Origin: Spirochaetales bacterium
GTDB lineage: Bacteria; Spirochaetota; Leptospiria; Leptospirales; Leptonemataceae
Length of the DNA stretch: 64,000 bases
Reading direction: 5' to 3'
Assembly: GCA_015075425.1 (NCBI GenBank)
Contig: JABTUL010000001.1
Span: 186,001-250,000, forward strand
The notes under the pieces are model-generated. The model was not told where the DNA came from. It did no database searches and saw nothing but the letters and a program-made list of their open reading frames with translations. The position numbers were made by a program, and so were the translations under genes. Below are positions 10,400-17,885 of the stretch, one piece after another (the first letter of the stretch is position 1; each line of letters starts with the position of its first letter).

Positions 10400-10811
10400 T
10401 CTGTATCGTGAACTGATCATAGAACATTCCCAGCATCCCTCGCACAGGCATACGATTGAGAATCCCACGATAGTGGAGGAAGGTGTCAATCGTAGTTGCG
10501 GTGATGTAGTTGTTTTACAGCTGGTGGTGGCTGAGGGTGTGATTCGCGATATAGCTCTTCATGGTCAATCCTGTTCCATCTGTACTGCTTCAGGGTCCCT
10601 CATGGCCGATTCCATGGAAGGAATTACGACGGAACAGGCGGAGGATCTTATCGATCAATTCAAAACCATGGTTGTGGATGGCCGGGCCGTAGTTTTCCCC
10701 CAGGGACAGGAAGATCTGGGTGCACTGGCCGGTGTGAGTCGCTATCCGGTTAGAGTGAAGTGCGCTACCCTTCCCTGGAACACGCTGGAGCAGGCATTAA
10801 AAAAAAGATAG
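10383..10811 (+). CDS. sufU: SufU-type sulfur relay / Fe-S scaffold-like protein
   Basis: 142 residues with a GTG start inside the end of sufS. The three zinc/sulfur cysteines are visible: Cys39 (RSCGD), Cys64 (GQSCSICTAS; a further cysteine at 67) and one in VKCATLPW near the C-terminus. In Firmicutes SufU takes persulfide sulfur from SufS by zinc-ligand swapping; the gene order supports the same role here. Last clear gene of the SUF operon. Confidence 0.95.
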   Translation: MSLEDDLYRELIIEHSQHPSHRHTIENPTIVEEGVNRSCGDVVVLQLVVAEGVIRDIALHGQSCSICTASGSLMADSMEGITTEQAEDLIDQFKTMVVDGRAVVFPQGQEDLGALAGVSRYPVRVKCATLPWNTLEQALKKR

Positions 10812-10853
10812 CCAGCCCGGGTTCTGGCTCGTCCATTACAGGATCGGGTGCAG

Positions 10854-11663
10854 ATGAAAGAAACCATCGACAAGAAGCAAAGCCTGGAGGAGGTTGAGGC
10901 TGCCATCGACCGTTCTCTCGCGGAAAATCGGGTCATTACCCTCATCACCTACTACCTTTCCCGCTACGGGGAGCAAGTTCTCAATGCCATTCTTTCCCGG
11001 ATCCTTGCCCGTTTTGGCCGGGACGACTTACAGGAAGTGGTATATACGTCGGTTAAAGAGCTGATCATGAATGCTACAAAGGCCAATCTGAAAAGAGTCG
11101 TTTTCAATGACCTGGGCCTTGATCCCCATGTTCCCGGGCAATATGAAGAAGGAATGACGTTTTTCAAAAAGAATCTGATTGAAGATCGCATGAAGGAATA
11201 CCGCGAAAAATTCCGTACGGCCAATTTACCGGTAACGGTCACCTTCTACTACGAGCCTTTCAAGGTTCTCCATGTGAAGGTCAAAAACAATTTTACCCTC
11301 CTTCCTGAAGAAGAGCGTCGCATCCGTGAAAAATTTGACAATGCGCGGTCATTTGATAACCTTATGGACTTTTACTTACATTTTTCAGATAATACCGAGG
11401 GAGCGGGAATGGGACTATCTTTAGTGGGCATCCTTTTCGCCCAGAGCGGGATTGATAGGCATTCTTTTTCGATCTATTCCAGTGAACGTTACAATGAAAC
11501 GATTGCCCGGCTGGAAATTCCCCTTGCTCCGCAGTACAAGACCAGGCGGGACCGCTTCAATGAAGAATTGAGCCGCACGGGAGCATCTGCGGAAGAATTG
11601 CGACAGAAATTTCGACCTCGCGATGTAGAGGGTAGCGGGGAGTTATCTGCCATCGATTTTTGA
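10854..11663 (+). CDS. GHKL-type histidine-kinase-like ATPase, no receiver or sensor domain
   Basis: About 269 residues from the ATG at 10854; a GTG six bases earlier is also possible (AGGATCGGG serves either). The N box is ELIMNATKAN (about 74-83) and the G box is TEGAGMGLSLVG (about 180-191). This is a Bergerat-fold ATP site without a recognisable phospho-accepting His region, so it may be an anti-sigma-like or modified kinase. It starts 43 bp after sufU and could be transcribed with the SUF operon, but its role there is unknown. A possible partner class (STAS, 14929) lies 3 kb away. Confidence 0.75.
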   Translation: MKETIDKKQSLEEVEAAIDRSLAENRVITLITYYLSRYGEQVLNAILSRILARFGRDDLQEVVYTSVKELIMNATKANLKRVVFNDLGLDPHVPGQYEEGMTFFKKNLIEDRMKEYREKFRTANLPVTVTFYYEPFKVLHVKVKNNFTLLPEEERRIREKFDNARSFDNLMDFYLHFSDNTEGAGMGLSLVGILFAQSGIDRHSFSIYSSERYNETIARLEIPLAPQYKTRRDRFNEELSRTGASAEELRQKFRPRDVEGSGELSAIDF

Positions 11664-11678
11664 TGGCCTTCATCCGGG

Positions 11679-11963
11679 TTAAGATTTTGCGGGGCGCAGA
11701 TGCCAGCGCAAAACAGTCTCCGGTGGTGGATCAAGTTCTACTTCCGTTACTCCGGGGTTCCTGCCCAGTGAGTCTGGCAGGACGCGTCCCAGTCCCATCT
11801 CTTCCACAACCGTTGCTGTTAGCTGACGCAGTTTGAATGTACCTATCCCGTGAATGATGCGAACATGGCGCTCTCCGCGAAGGAAGGCGCTCTCCAGCTC
11901 CGCTTCCAGCTTACGACGGGCTTCTTCCGCCTTTAATTTACGAATGCGAATTTCTCTTACCAA
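11679..11963 (-). CDS. Smr-domain protein (small MutS-related)
   Basis: 94 residues with a TTG start immediately after the stop of the upstream gene. The Smr core is visible as HVRIIHGIGTFKLRQL, equivalent to the usual HGKGTGxLR, followed by the C-terminal strand TEVELDP. Smr domains are nucleases or nucleic-acid binders; as a single-domain protein the target is unknown. A short basic helix (EIRIRKLKAEEARRKL) precedes the core. Probably translated with the 11964-12824 gene. Confidence 0.8.
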   Translation of the reverse strand: MVREIRIRKLKAEEARRKLEAELESAFLRGERHVRIIHGIGTFKLRQLTATVVEEMGLGRVLPDSLGRNPGVTEVELDPPPETVLRWHLRPAKS

Positions 11964-12824
11964 TCAGAACCGGGCCGTGAGCGCGAAGCCCAGGCCATCG
12001 TCATAGGGCAGGATACCGAGAGCTGCATCTGTGCCACCGCTGAAGAGTACGACATCCGTTAGATTCCAGACATAAAAGGCAGCCAGGGCGCTCGCGGCCA
12101 GATTGGTTCGGTGGGCTGTCGCTTCCATTTTCTGGCGTGTCGAAATCGTCTGCCACTGGTAGTGCAGGCCCAGCGTGTTCAAGTTGTTGCTGCCAAAGGT
12201 CTCTGCTGTCAGCCCCAGACCTCCACCAAGCATATCGATCCCCAGTGGTGACCACATAAAATTGCGCCGGTTTTGTTTCTTGTAGATGTCCTTGAGCCAG
12301 GAATAACGCGCAAATTGCGCACCTGTAGTCCCCAGAAGAGCCACATACGATGTAATATACAGACCGCCCATCGCTCCACGTCCCTGGTATACTTGTCCCC
12401 AGCCAGGAAGAATAGCACTGCGAACAATGGCCCCGGTCAAAGTTATCTCTTCCGGTTCCGGTGTTTCCTGGGTCAGTTCCTTTTGACGTTCCTCTTCTCT
12501 CTTTTTTTCCAGTTCATCTTTTTCCCGATCCCCGTCTTCGCGCTCCTTTTGTCGTTTTTCGCGTTCTTCTTTCAGTTTTTTCAGCCTTTCTTCTGCTTCT
12601 TTCTTACGCTTTTCTTCATCGGGATCTTTGACGGCACCAAAGACAATGCGCCGGATCTGGGCTTTCTGAATGGTCATATTTCCGCCGGCAGTTTTGATGG
12701 TGACGGAGGTTCGGGATTGTGCGGTAATCTGCCCCTCAATGGTTTGACCGTTTTTGAGGAACAACTGATCCGCCCGCAGGGCGGTTGCCAGAACTAAAAA
12801 GATCAACAGGGCCCGCTTTTTCAT
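11964..12824 (-). CDS. Exported coiled-coil protein with PGWGQ membrane domain
   Basis: 286 residues. A signal peptide (MKKRALLIFLVLATALRA) is followed by a small beta region (LFLKNGQTIEGQITAQ, similar to Sm-like exported modules). A highly charged Lys/Glu coiled coil spans about residues 70-125. The C-terminal half begins RSAILPGWGQVYQG and contains membrane-seeking segments. The PGWGQ block matches the protein at the left edge of the window. Likely an inner-membrane-anchored envelope protein; function unknown. Confidence 0.78.
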   Translation of the reverse strand: MKKRALLIFLVLATALRADQLFLKNGQTIEGQITAQSRTSVTIKTAGGNMTIQKAQIRRIVFGAVKDPDEEKRKKEAEERLKKLKEEREKRQKEREDGDREKDELEKKREEERQKELTQETPEPEEITLTGAIVRSAILPGWGQVYQGRGAMGGLYITSYVALLGTTGAQFARYSWLKDIYKKQNRRNFMWSPLGIDMLGGGLGLTAETFGSNNLNTLGLHYQWQTISTRQKMEATAHRTNLAASALAAFYVWNLTDVVLFSGGTDAALGILPYDDGLGFALTARF

Positions 12825-12908
12825 ACTGAGCCTGTCAGTTCAGCCGGGTGGCAGACAAAAACAAGATCATTTTTCTTGCGCGGTAGGGCTTCCCTTTTTT
12901 CCTTGAGT

Positions 12909-13208
12909 ATGGCCAGAAGTAAGAATACCGACGGAATTGACGACATCGAGTTGCTCAATATCCATCGCTATCCAGAATCGGTGACTCCTTCTGTGCTGGC
13001 TTTTGTGCGGAATTCCCGCGCCTGCCAGAAACGTCTGGAAGAGCTTTTAAAAGTGATGCCTGCCAGGCCCCGGGGACGCCGCAACATTGACATTCTTTTG
13101 CCTCTCGGCGAAAGTGAAAGCGCAGCCACTGAACCGGAAACGCCTTCCCGGCCGGCGGCTGAGCGGCCCACCTTTTGGCAGAGGCTGCTTTCGAGTATCA
13201 AAACTTGA
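12909..13208 (+). CDS. Small hypothetical protein upstream of hom
   Basis: 99 residues from the ATG at 12909. Charged N-terminal half (DIELLNIHRYPESVTPSVLAF), a proline-rich linker (PETPSRPAAERP) and a short amphipathic tail (WQRLLSSIKT). It overlaps the likely start of homoserine dehydrogenase by 4 bp (TTGA), which supports it being a real translated gene. The family is not recognised. Confidence 0.6.
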   Translation: MARSKNTDGIDDIELLNIHRYPESVTPSVLAFVRNSRACQKRLEELLKVMPARPRGRRNIDILLPLGESESAATEPETPSRPAAERPTFWQRLLSSIKT

Positions 13209-14470
13209 GAACCTGGCGCATTGGACTCTACGGGCTGGGGACGGTTGGCCGTGGCCTGGTAGAGATTTTACGGGAGATGGAGCAGCTTCTGCCGTCCCGG
13301 GCAGGAGCCCGTTTTGAAATCGTGTCTATTGTGGATCGCAGCCCTGAGAGGAAGGGCAACTGGACCCTGGGCAAGCGGATTTCGGATGACCCGGATCTGA
13401 TACTCAAAGATCCCGATATCGATATTGCAGTCGAACTTATTGGTGGAGTTGACGCGGCCCGGAGTTTTGTCACAGAGGCTCTGAAATCGGGAAAGCATGT
13501 GGTCACAGCCAATAAGGCACTTCTTGCCGCCCATGCAGCTGAGATTTTTCCACTGGCAAAAAATTATGGGCGGCACATCATGTTTGAGGCTGCTGTTGCT
13601 GGAGCTCTACCGGTCATCAAATCGCTTCGTCGTGGGCTCGTGGCCAATGAAATCCAGGGTCTCTATGGGATTCTTAACGGTACATGCAACTTTATTATCA
13701 CCCGCATGCAGCAGGACCGGATGAGCTATGCCGATGCCCTGCGTCTGGCCCAGCAGAAAGGATTTGCTGAGGCAGATCCAGCGTTCGATGTAGGCGGCCA
13801 TGACGCTGCCCAGAAACTGGCCCTGCTGTCTTCACTCGCTTTTGATGGATTGGTGCAACTGGACTGGATCCGGACCCGGGGCATTGTGGGACTCGATCGC
13901 ATTGATCTCCAAATGGCCGAGCACTACGGCTACAGCATTCGTTTGCTTGCCGTTGCCCGTCGTCTAAAAGAAGGACTTTTGTTTCGTGTCCATCCGGCGC
14001 TCCTTCATGCGGATCATACTCTGGCATCTGTTTGCAATGAGCAGAACGCGGTTTTCTTTGACGCCAGCAATTCCGGTCCCCTGCTCATCACCGGGTCCGG
14101 AGCCGGTTCGCGGCCCACAGCCGCTGCCGTCGTGAGTGACCTTGTGGCTATCGGCAATGCCGATCGACCTGAATGCTGGCCGGCCGCACCCCTGGCCGCA
14201 CCCCGGGCCAATCAGGCAGAGTATGAATTTTATTTGCGCTTCCAGGCGGTGGACAGGCCAGGGGTGCTGGCGCATATCAGCCGTATCCTTGCCGACTGCG
14301 GTGTTTCCATTTCTTCGATGCATCAGCCGTCCGGCCATGAGCCGGTGAATGTGGTGCTCTTGACCCACCGGGCCCCGGAAGATTCCATCCGTCTGGCCGC
14401 AGAACAAATCGCTGTTCATGAATTCATTCTGGCTGATCCGGTCATACTGCCCATTGAAACCCGACTCTAA
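13205..14470 (+). CDS. hom: Homoserine dehydrogenase
   Basis: About 421 residues from the TTG at 13205 that overlaps the preceding stop; another TTG lies 30 bases upstream. Catalyses NAD(P)H reduction of aspartate semialdehyde to homoserine (threonine and methionine pathway). Visible are the Rossmann motif GLYGLGTVGRGLVEIL, the substrate/catalytic region VTANKALLA, the GILNGTCNFI block, and AQQKGFAEADPAFDVGGHDA with the conserved EADP. A C-terminal ACT domain (RPGVLAHISRILADCGVSI) suggests feedback control, probably by threonine. Confidence 0.95.
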   Translation: MRTWRIGLYGLGTVGRGLVEILREMEQLLPSRAGARFEIVSIVDRSPERKGNWTLGKRISDDPDLILKDPDIDIAVELIGGVDAARSFVTEALKSGKHVVTANKALLAAHAAEIFPLAKNYGRHIMFEAAVAGALPVIKSLRRGLVANEIQGLYGILNGTCNFIITRMQQDRMSYADALRLAQQKGFAEADPAFDVGGHDAAQKLALLSSLAFDGLVQLDWIRTRGIVGLDRIDLQMAEHYGYSIRLLAVARRLKEGLLFRVHPALLHADHTLASVCNEQNAVFFDASNSGPLLITGSGAGSRPTAAAVVSDLVAIGNADRPECWPAAPLAAPRANQAEYEFYLRFQAVDRPGVLAHISRILADCGVSISSMHQPSGHEPVNVVLLTHRAPEDSIRLAAEQIAVHEFILADPVILPIETRL

Positions 14471-14837
14471 GGCCTGTCGTCTGGTCTACCATGACCGGCC
14501 GCTGCATCCTCATCTGGATTTGTTCTTTCTCATTCCCGGGCAGCTGACTTTGCCAACCTATGAGCTGGCCCCGGTGCAAACATCACCCGGGCCCGCCTTT
14601 GTTGTTTCTGCCAGTGCTGGTCGTGGTCCCGGACTTCTGTTTCAAGCAACTCGTAAGAAGGACCATCGTCGGCATTACTGGACTTTCGAGGGTGCCCTGG
14701 GTCGGGGAAGAGGATACCTTGAGCACATCAGCTACGGGGAACTTGGCTGCGTCCTGACCGATGTTTTTTTCCTGAAATGGCCTGGTCTTCTCTGCCAGAT
14801 AAACGTTTTTCCGGAAAAAATCCCCTTCCGGGGCTGA
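14454..14837 (+). CDS. LigD-type 3'-phosphoesterase-domain-like small protein
   Basis: About 127 residues if the TTG at 14454 is used; an ATG at 14418 would overlap hom by 53 bp. The pattern HPHLDLFFLIPG (compare HxDLxLE in the DNA-ligase-D phosphoesterase) and HRRHYWTFEGALGRGRGYLEHI (compare HxxxYxxYEGxxxxxRGxVxxI) fits the stand-alone LigD PE-like family found in environmental bacteria. The family is inferred from these two blocks. It would act on DNA or RNA 3' ends or have lost that activity. No Ku or ligase neighbour is in the window. Confidence 0.55.
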   Translation: MKPDSKACRLVYHDRPLHPHLDLFFLIPGQLTLPTYELAPVQTSPGPAFVVSASAGRGPGLLFQATRKKDHRRHYWTFEGALGRGRGYLEHISYGELGCVLTDVFFLKWPGLLCQINVFPEKIPFRG

Positions 14838-14928
14838 AGTTTTCAGCCTTTTGTCCGTCCTCTGTAGTAGAGCAAAAAAGCCGGTTGGTGTGAAATTTAT
14901 TTTTTACAACTGGCAAAAGGCGGCGATC

Positions 14929-15312
14929 ATGGGACGGGGTGTCTTGAGTTTGGAAAAAATGGATTTAAAAGATCTCCGTCTGGAATGGGAACCGGGTGAT
15001 GCCTGCAACATTATGCGGATTACCGGACGAATCACCAACTCGAACTCCTTTGATTTGAATCATCGAATCCATCGGGTTTTTGAGAATGGTCAATACAACG
15101 TTATCCTGGATCTGGCCGGTCTGGAATTTATCAATTCCACCGGCATTGCTATTCTCTACAGTCTTTTTTCCCGTGCGCGGGACAACGGCGGCAAGATTGT
15201 GGTTGGCGGTTTGAATCCTTTTTTGCGCAATATATTTAGTCTGATGGAGATGCCGGCCGGCATGGATATCGAAGAGACAGTGGAAGACGCAAGAAAGCAT
15301 TTCTTGACCTGA
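14929..15312 (+). CDS. STAS-domain anti-anti-sigma-factor-like protein
   Basis: 127 residues from the ATG at 14929 (preceded by AAAAGGCGG); an internal ATG at 14959 is also possible. The STAS fold is clear: NVILDLAGLEFINSTGIAIL, with Ser in NSTGI at the normally phosphorylated position, then GGKIVVGGLNPFLRNIF. Proteins of this kind switch partners with anti-sigma kinases. Candidate partner types in the window are the GHKL ATPase at 10854 and the PP2C receptor at 50872, but neither is adjacent. Confidence 0.88.
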   Translation: MGRGVLSLEKMDLKDLRLEWEPGDACNIMRITGRITNSNSFDLNHRIHRVFENGQYNVILDLAGLEFINSTGIAILYSLFSRARDNGGKIVVGGLNPFLRNIFSLMEMPAGMDIEETVEDARKHFLT

Positions 15313-15348
15313 AGGCCTGCCTTACCAGAGCCTGTCATTTAAGTTCAC

Positions 15349-16440
15349 ATGGCAGTCCCCTTTATTGATTTAAAACGATTTGAACCTGGCTTTCTTGTCG
15401 CCTGGCAGGATAAGGTTGCGGCCATGAGTGCGAACACCGCATTCATGGGCGGCCCCGAAATCGAGCGCCTCGAAACCCGTCTGGCGTCGGCTTCGGGAGT
15501 GGCCCACGCCATTACCTGTGCCAATGGAACGGATGCTCTGCAACTGGCCCTGCGCGCCTGCGGGGTGGGTCCGGGCGCTTGCGTTTTGTTGCCGGATTTT
15601 ACTTTCTGGGCTACCTATGAAGCGATCGTGAATGTCGGGGCCAGCCCGGTGACAGTCGATATCAACCCTGCGGATTTACAGATGGATTGGGAGCTTATGC
15701 GGAAGGCCTGCGATCTGCATCGGCCTGCGGCCATCATTTTAGTGCATCTTTACGGCTGGGGAAGTGAGCGCTTGCTGGACTTCCGGCAGTTCTGCCAGGA
15801 GAGGAGTATTAAGCTTATCGAAGATGGGGCGCAATCCTTTGGTACTCACTACCGGGGTCAGTCCATCTACAAGGGGGCTCAACTCTCAACCGTCAGCTTC
15901 TATCCGGCCAAAGTGCTTGGTGGCGCTGGCGATGGCGGAGCGGTACTGACGGATGACGCCGACCTGGCCAGTCGCATCCGTACTCTGGCCAATCACGGGC
16001 GCGCTTCCCATTACAGCTATGACCTGGTTGGCTGGAATTCCCGCCTTGATAGTTTACAGGCTGCTTACTTAAATCTTTGTATGGATCATATTGAAGCGCG
16101 CCTGTCCAGTCGTCGGCTGACTGCAGATTTTTACCGCTCCGAACTCAGCCCGCCGAGTATCCAGCCGCCTGAAGGCTATAACAGCAATGCCTACCTGTAT
16201 GCCTGCATTCATGAGCCCGCCGGGCGCGAGCGCTGGATTCAGGCTTACCAGGCTGCCGGAATCGGCTATGCCACTACCTATCCAGGTTCCATATCCGAAC
16301 AGGCCGGGGCGCGTGAACATTTAAAAGACAGGGTGGGCGGTGAAGAAGCCGTGCGACTGAGTCGGATGCTGCTCAACCCTCCGCTTTTTCCTTACATGAC
16401 AGATGCAGAGCGTTCTGAGGTGGTAGAGGTGCGGCCCTAA
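15349..16440 (+). CDS. DegT/DnrJ/EryC1-family sugar aminotransferase
   Basis: 363 residues. PLP-dependent enzymes of this family usually transaminate nucleotide-linked keto-sugars for O-antigen or glycan synthesis. The N-terminal block GGPEIERLETRLA, cofactor region CANGTDALQLAL, the aspartate in IEDGAQSFGTHY and the PLP lysine in SFYPAKVLGGAGDGGAV are all present. No other sugar-nucleotide genes adjoin it, so the substrate is unknown. Follows the STAS gene by 36 bp and ends head-on with the TPR gene. Confidence 0.92.
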   Translation: MAVPFIDLKRFEPGFLVAWQDKVAAMSANTAFMGGPEIERLETRLASASGVAHAITCANGTDALQLALRACGVGPGACVLLPDFTFWATYEAIVNVGASPVTVDINPADLQMDWELMRKACDLHRPAAIILVHLYGWGSERLLDFRQFCQERSIKLIEDGAQSFGTHYRGQSIYKGAQLSTVSFYPAKVLGGAGDGGAVLTDDADLASRIRTLANHGRASHYSYDLVGWNSRLDSLQAAYLNLCMDHIEARLSSRRLTADFYRSELSPPSIQPPEGYNSNAYLYACIHEPAGRERWIQAYQAAGIGYATTYPGSISEQAGAREHLKDRVGGEEAVRLSRMLLNPPLFPYMTDAERSEVVEVRP

Positions 16441-16441
16441 A

Positions 16442-17380
16442 TCAAAAGCTGCTGCGTTTTTCGATGTAGAGAGAGTAAATTTCTGGAGCGATGAGCCGCA
16501 GTTTTTCCTCAAGCGTCCGTTTTCCTTCTTTTTCCGGTACGGAAAGCAGGATCAAAAGATAGAAAGCCAGACGAGCCCGTACCCTTAACTGAAAGCGCTC
16601 CGCTATGCGCTCCAGGTTTTGCATGAGACGGTCCATTTCTTTTTCTATTTCTTGTATCATCACGGAAGGAGGAGGCCGCAAAAGTCCGGCGCCGAGCAGA
16701 AAATATGCGCCAAACCATTCACGGACCGTTTCCAGATCGCCATCGAATTTCTTATGCAGTTCTTTTAACACAGTAGAGGCCGGTTCAGAAGCTATGAAAG
16801 CGGGCTGGATGGAGGCTGGACTTAAGTAAAAAGCATCGCGATAGCGTTCACGGCCTGCCGTATCCTCAGCCTGCGCGGAAGAAAGGGCCTCGGCCAGCAA
16901 AAAAAGAACTTCCGCATCCGCAGCGTTGATCCGGCGAGCATATTGCAGTATATCAATTGCATTGCGGTAGTCGCTGATGCGCAAAAGGCACAGGCTTAAA
17001 TCTTTGAGCAGCTTTAAATCTGCACCGCTCGTTCCTTCCTCCTGGAATGCCAGGCGAAATTCTTCTGCGGCTCGCCCCAGCACGGATTTCATGGCAGCCG
17101 GAAAGGCCGGCGAAGCGGTGAGATCACGTCCCGTGGCCTGCTCTTCAAATTTCTCCCATTCGCTTACAAGATATCCGGCCAGCTGCCTTCCGGAGCGCAT
17201 GGCCTTGATGCTGTCACTGCGATTGGCCCAGTAGCCGGCAGCATAAAAACCTGTGCTGTAGTCAGGATCTTCCGGATGCTCTTCGAGTAGTTGTCCGTAC
17301 AGTTCCCGGGCCCGCGGGTAATCGGCGCTTTGCAGCGCCTCACAGGCATGAGTGGCTGCTGGTGTGGTTTCTGAATTCAC
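16442..17380 (-). CDS. TPR-like helical protein of unknown function
   Basis: 312 residues with a GTG start. The N-terminus has TPR-type helices (ADYPRARELYGQLLEEHPEDP) and a second set around 140-200 (DYRNAIDILQYARRINAADAEVLFLLAEAL). The C-terminal 100 residues contain a charged helix (EIEKEMDRLMQNLERIAERF). No signal peptide, so probably cytoplasmic. Fifteen bases after yajQ on the same strand, so alaS-yajQ-this gene may form an operon. Confidence 0.7.
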   Translation of the reverse strand: MNSETTPAATHACEALQSADYPRARELYGQLLEEHPEDPDYSTGFYAAGYWANRSDSIKAMRSGRQLAGYLVSEWEKFEEQATGRDLTASPAFPAAMKSVLGRAAEEFRLAFQEEGTSGADLKLLKDLSLCLLRISDYRNAIDILQYARRINAADAEVLFLLAEALSSAQAEDTAGRERYRDAFYLSPASIQPAFIASEPASTVLKELHKKFDGDLETVREWFGAYFLLGAGLLRPPPSVMIQEIEKEMDRLMQNLERIAERFQLRVRARLAFYLLILLSVPEKEGKRTLEEKLRLIAPEIYSLYIEKRSSF

Positions 17381-17395
17381 CCTGGCAGACCGGGT

Positions 17396-17884
17396 TTATT
17401 TGTAGTTCTCAAAGGCTGTGGCGAAGTCAAAATCCGCCTCGCGGATCATTTGAATGACTTCCTGCAGATCATCGCGGGATTTTCCGCTGACCCGCATTTT
17501 ATCTCCCTGAATGGTGGCCTGCACTTTAAGCTTACTATCTTTTATGAGTTTTATTATTTTTTTGGATTGTTCCTGCGCCAGACCATTTTGGATGGTGCAG
17601 TCGCACTTGATTACGCCGGTGACGTTAGTGGAAAAATCGCCAAATTTGAAGGCCTTCAGTGGCAGATCCCGTTTGGCAAGCTTTGAGCTGATGACATCGA
17701 TGAGTTGCTTCATTTTCATTTCATCTGGAGCTTCCAGGTGCAGACTGTCCTTTTTTTCTTCGATGACGATTCGGGCTCCTTTGAAGTCAAAGCGGGCCCC
17801 CACCTCCTTGCGTACCAGGTCGATAGCATTCTTCAGTTCCTGTAGATCGACCTTTGAGACGATATCCATGGAATTCTCTGCCAT
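17396..17884 (-). CDS. yajQ: YajQ-family nucleotide-binding protein
   Basis: 162 residues from the ATG at 17884. It matches the YajQ family end to end: MDIVSKVDLQELKNAID, RFDFKGARIVIEEKKDSL, KCDCTIQNGLAQEQSKKI and the terminal READFDFATAFENYK. Members bind cyclic di-GMP or nucleotides in some bacteria. It begins one base after alaS ends, so translation is probably coupled. Confidence 0.94.
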   Translation of the reverse strand: MAENSMDIVSKVDLQELKNAIDLVRKEVGARFDFKGARIVIEEKKDSLHLEAPDEMKMKQLIDVISSKLAKRDLPLKAFKFGDFSTNVTGVIKCDCTIQNGLAQEQSKKIIKLIKDSKLKVQATIQGDKMRVSGKSRDDLQEVIQMIREADFDFATAFENYK

Positions 17885-17885
17885 A

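Noticed and set aside
12273..12797. Phe-rich plus-strand frame opposite the coiled-coil gene
   Set aside because: Its Phe/Leu-rich sequence is the reverse complement of Lys/Glu codons in the coiled coil, so it is a composition artefact.
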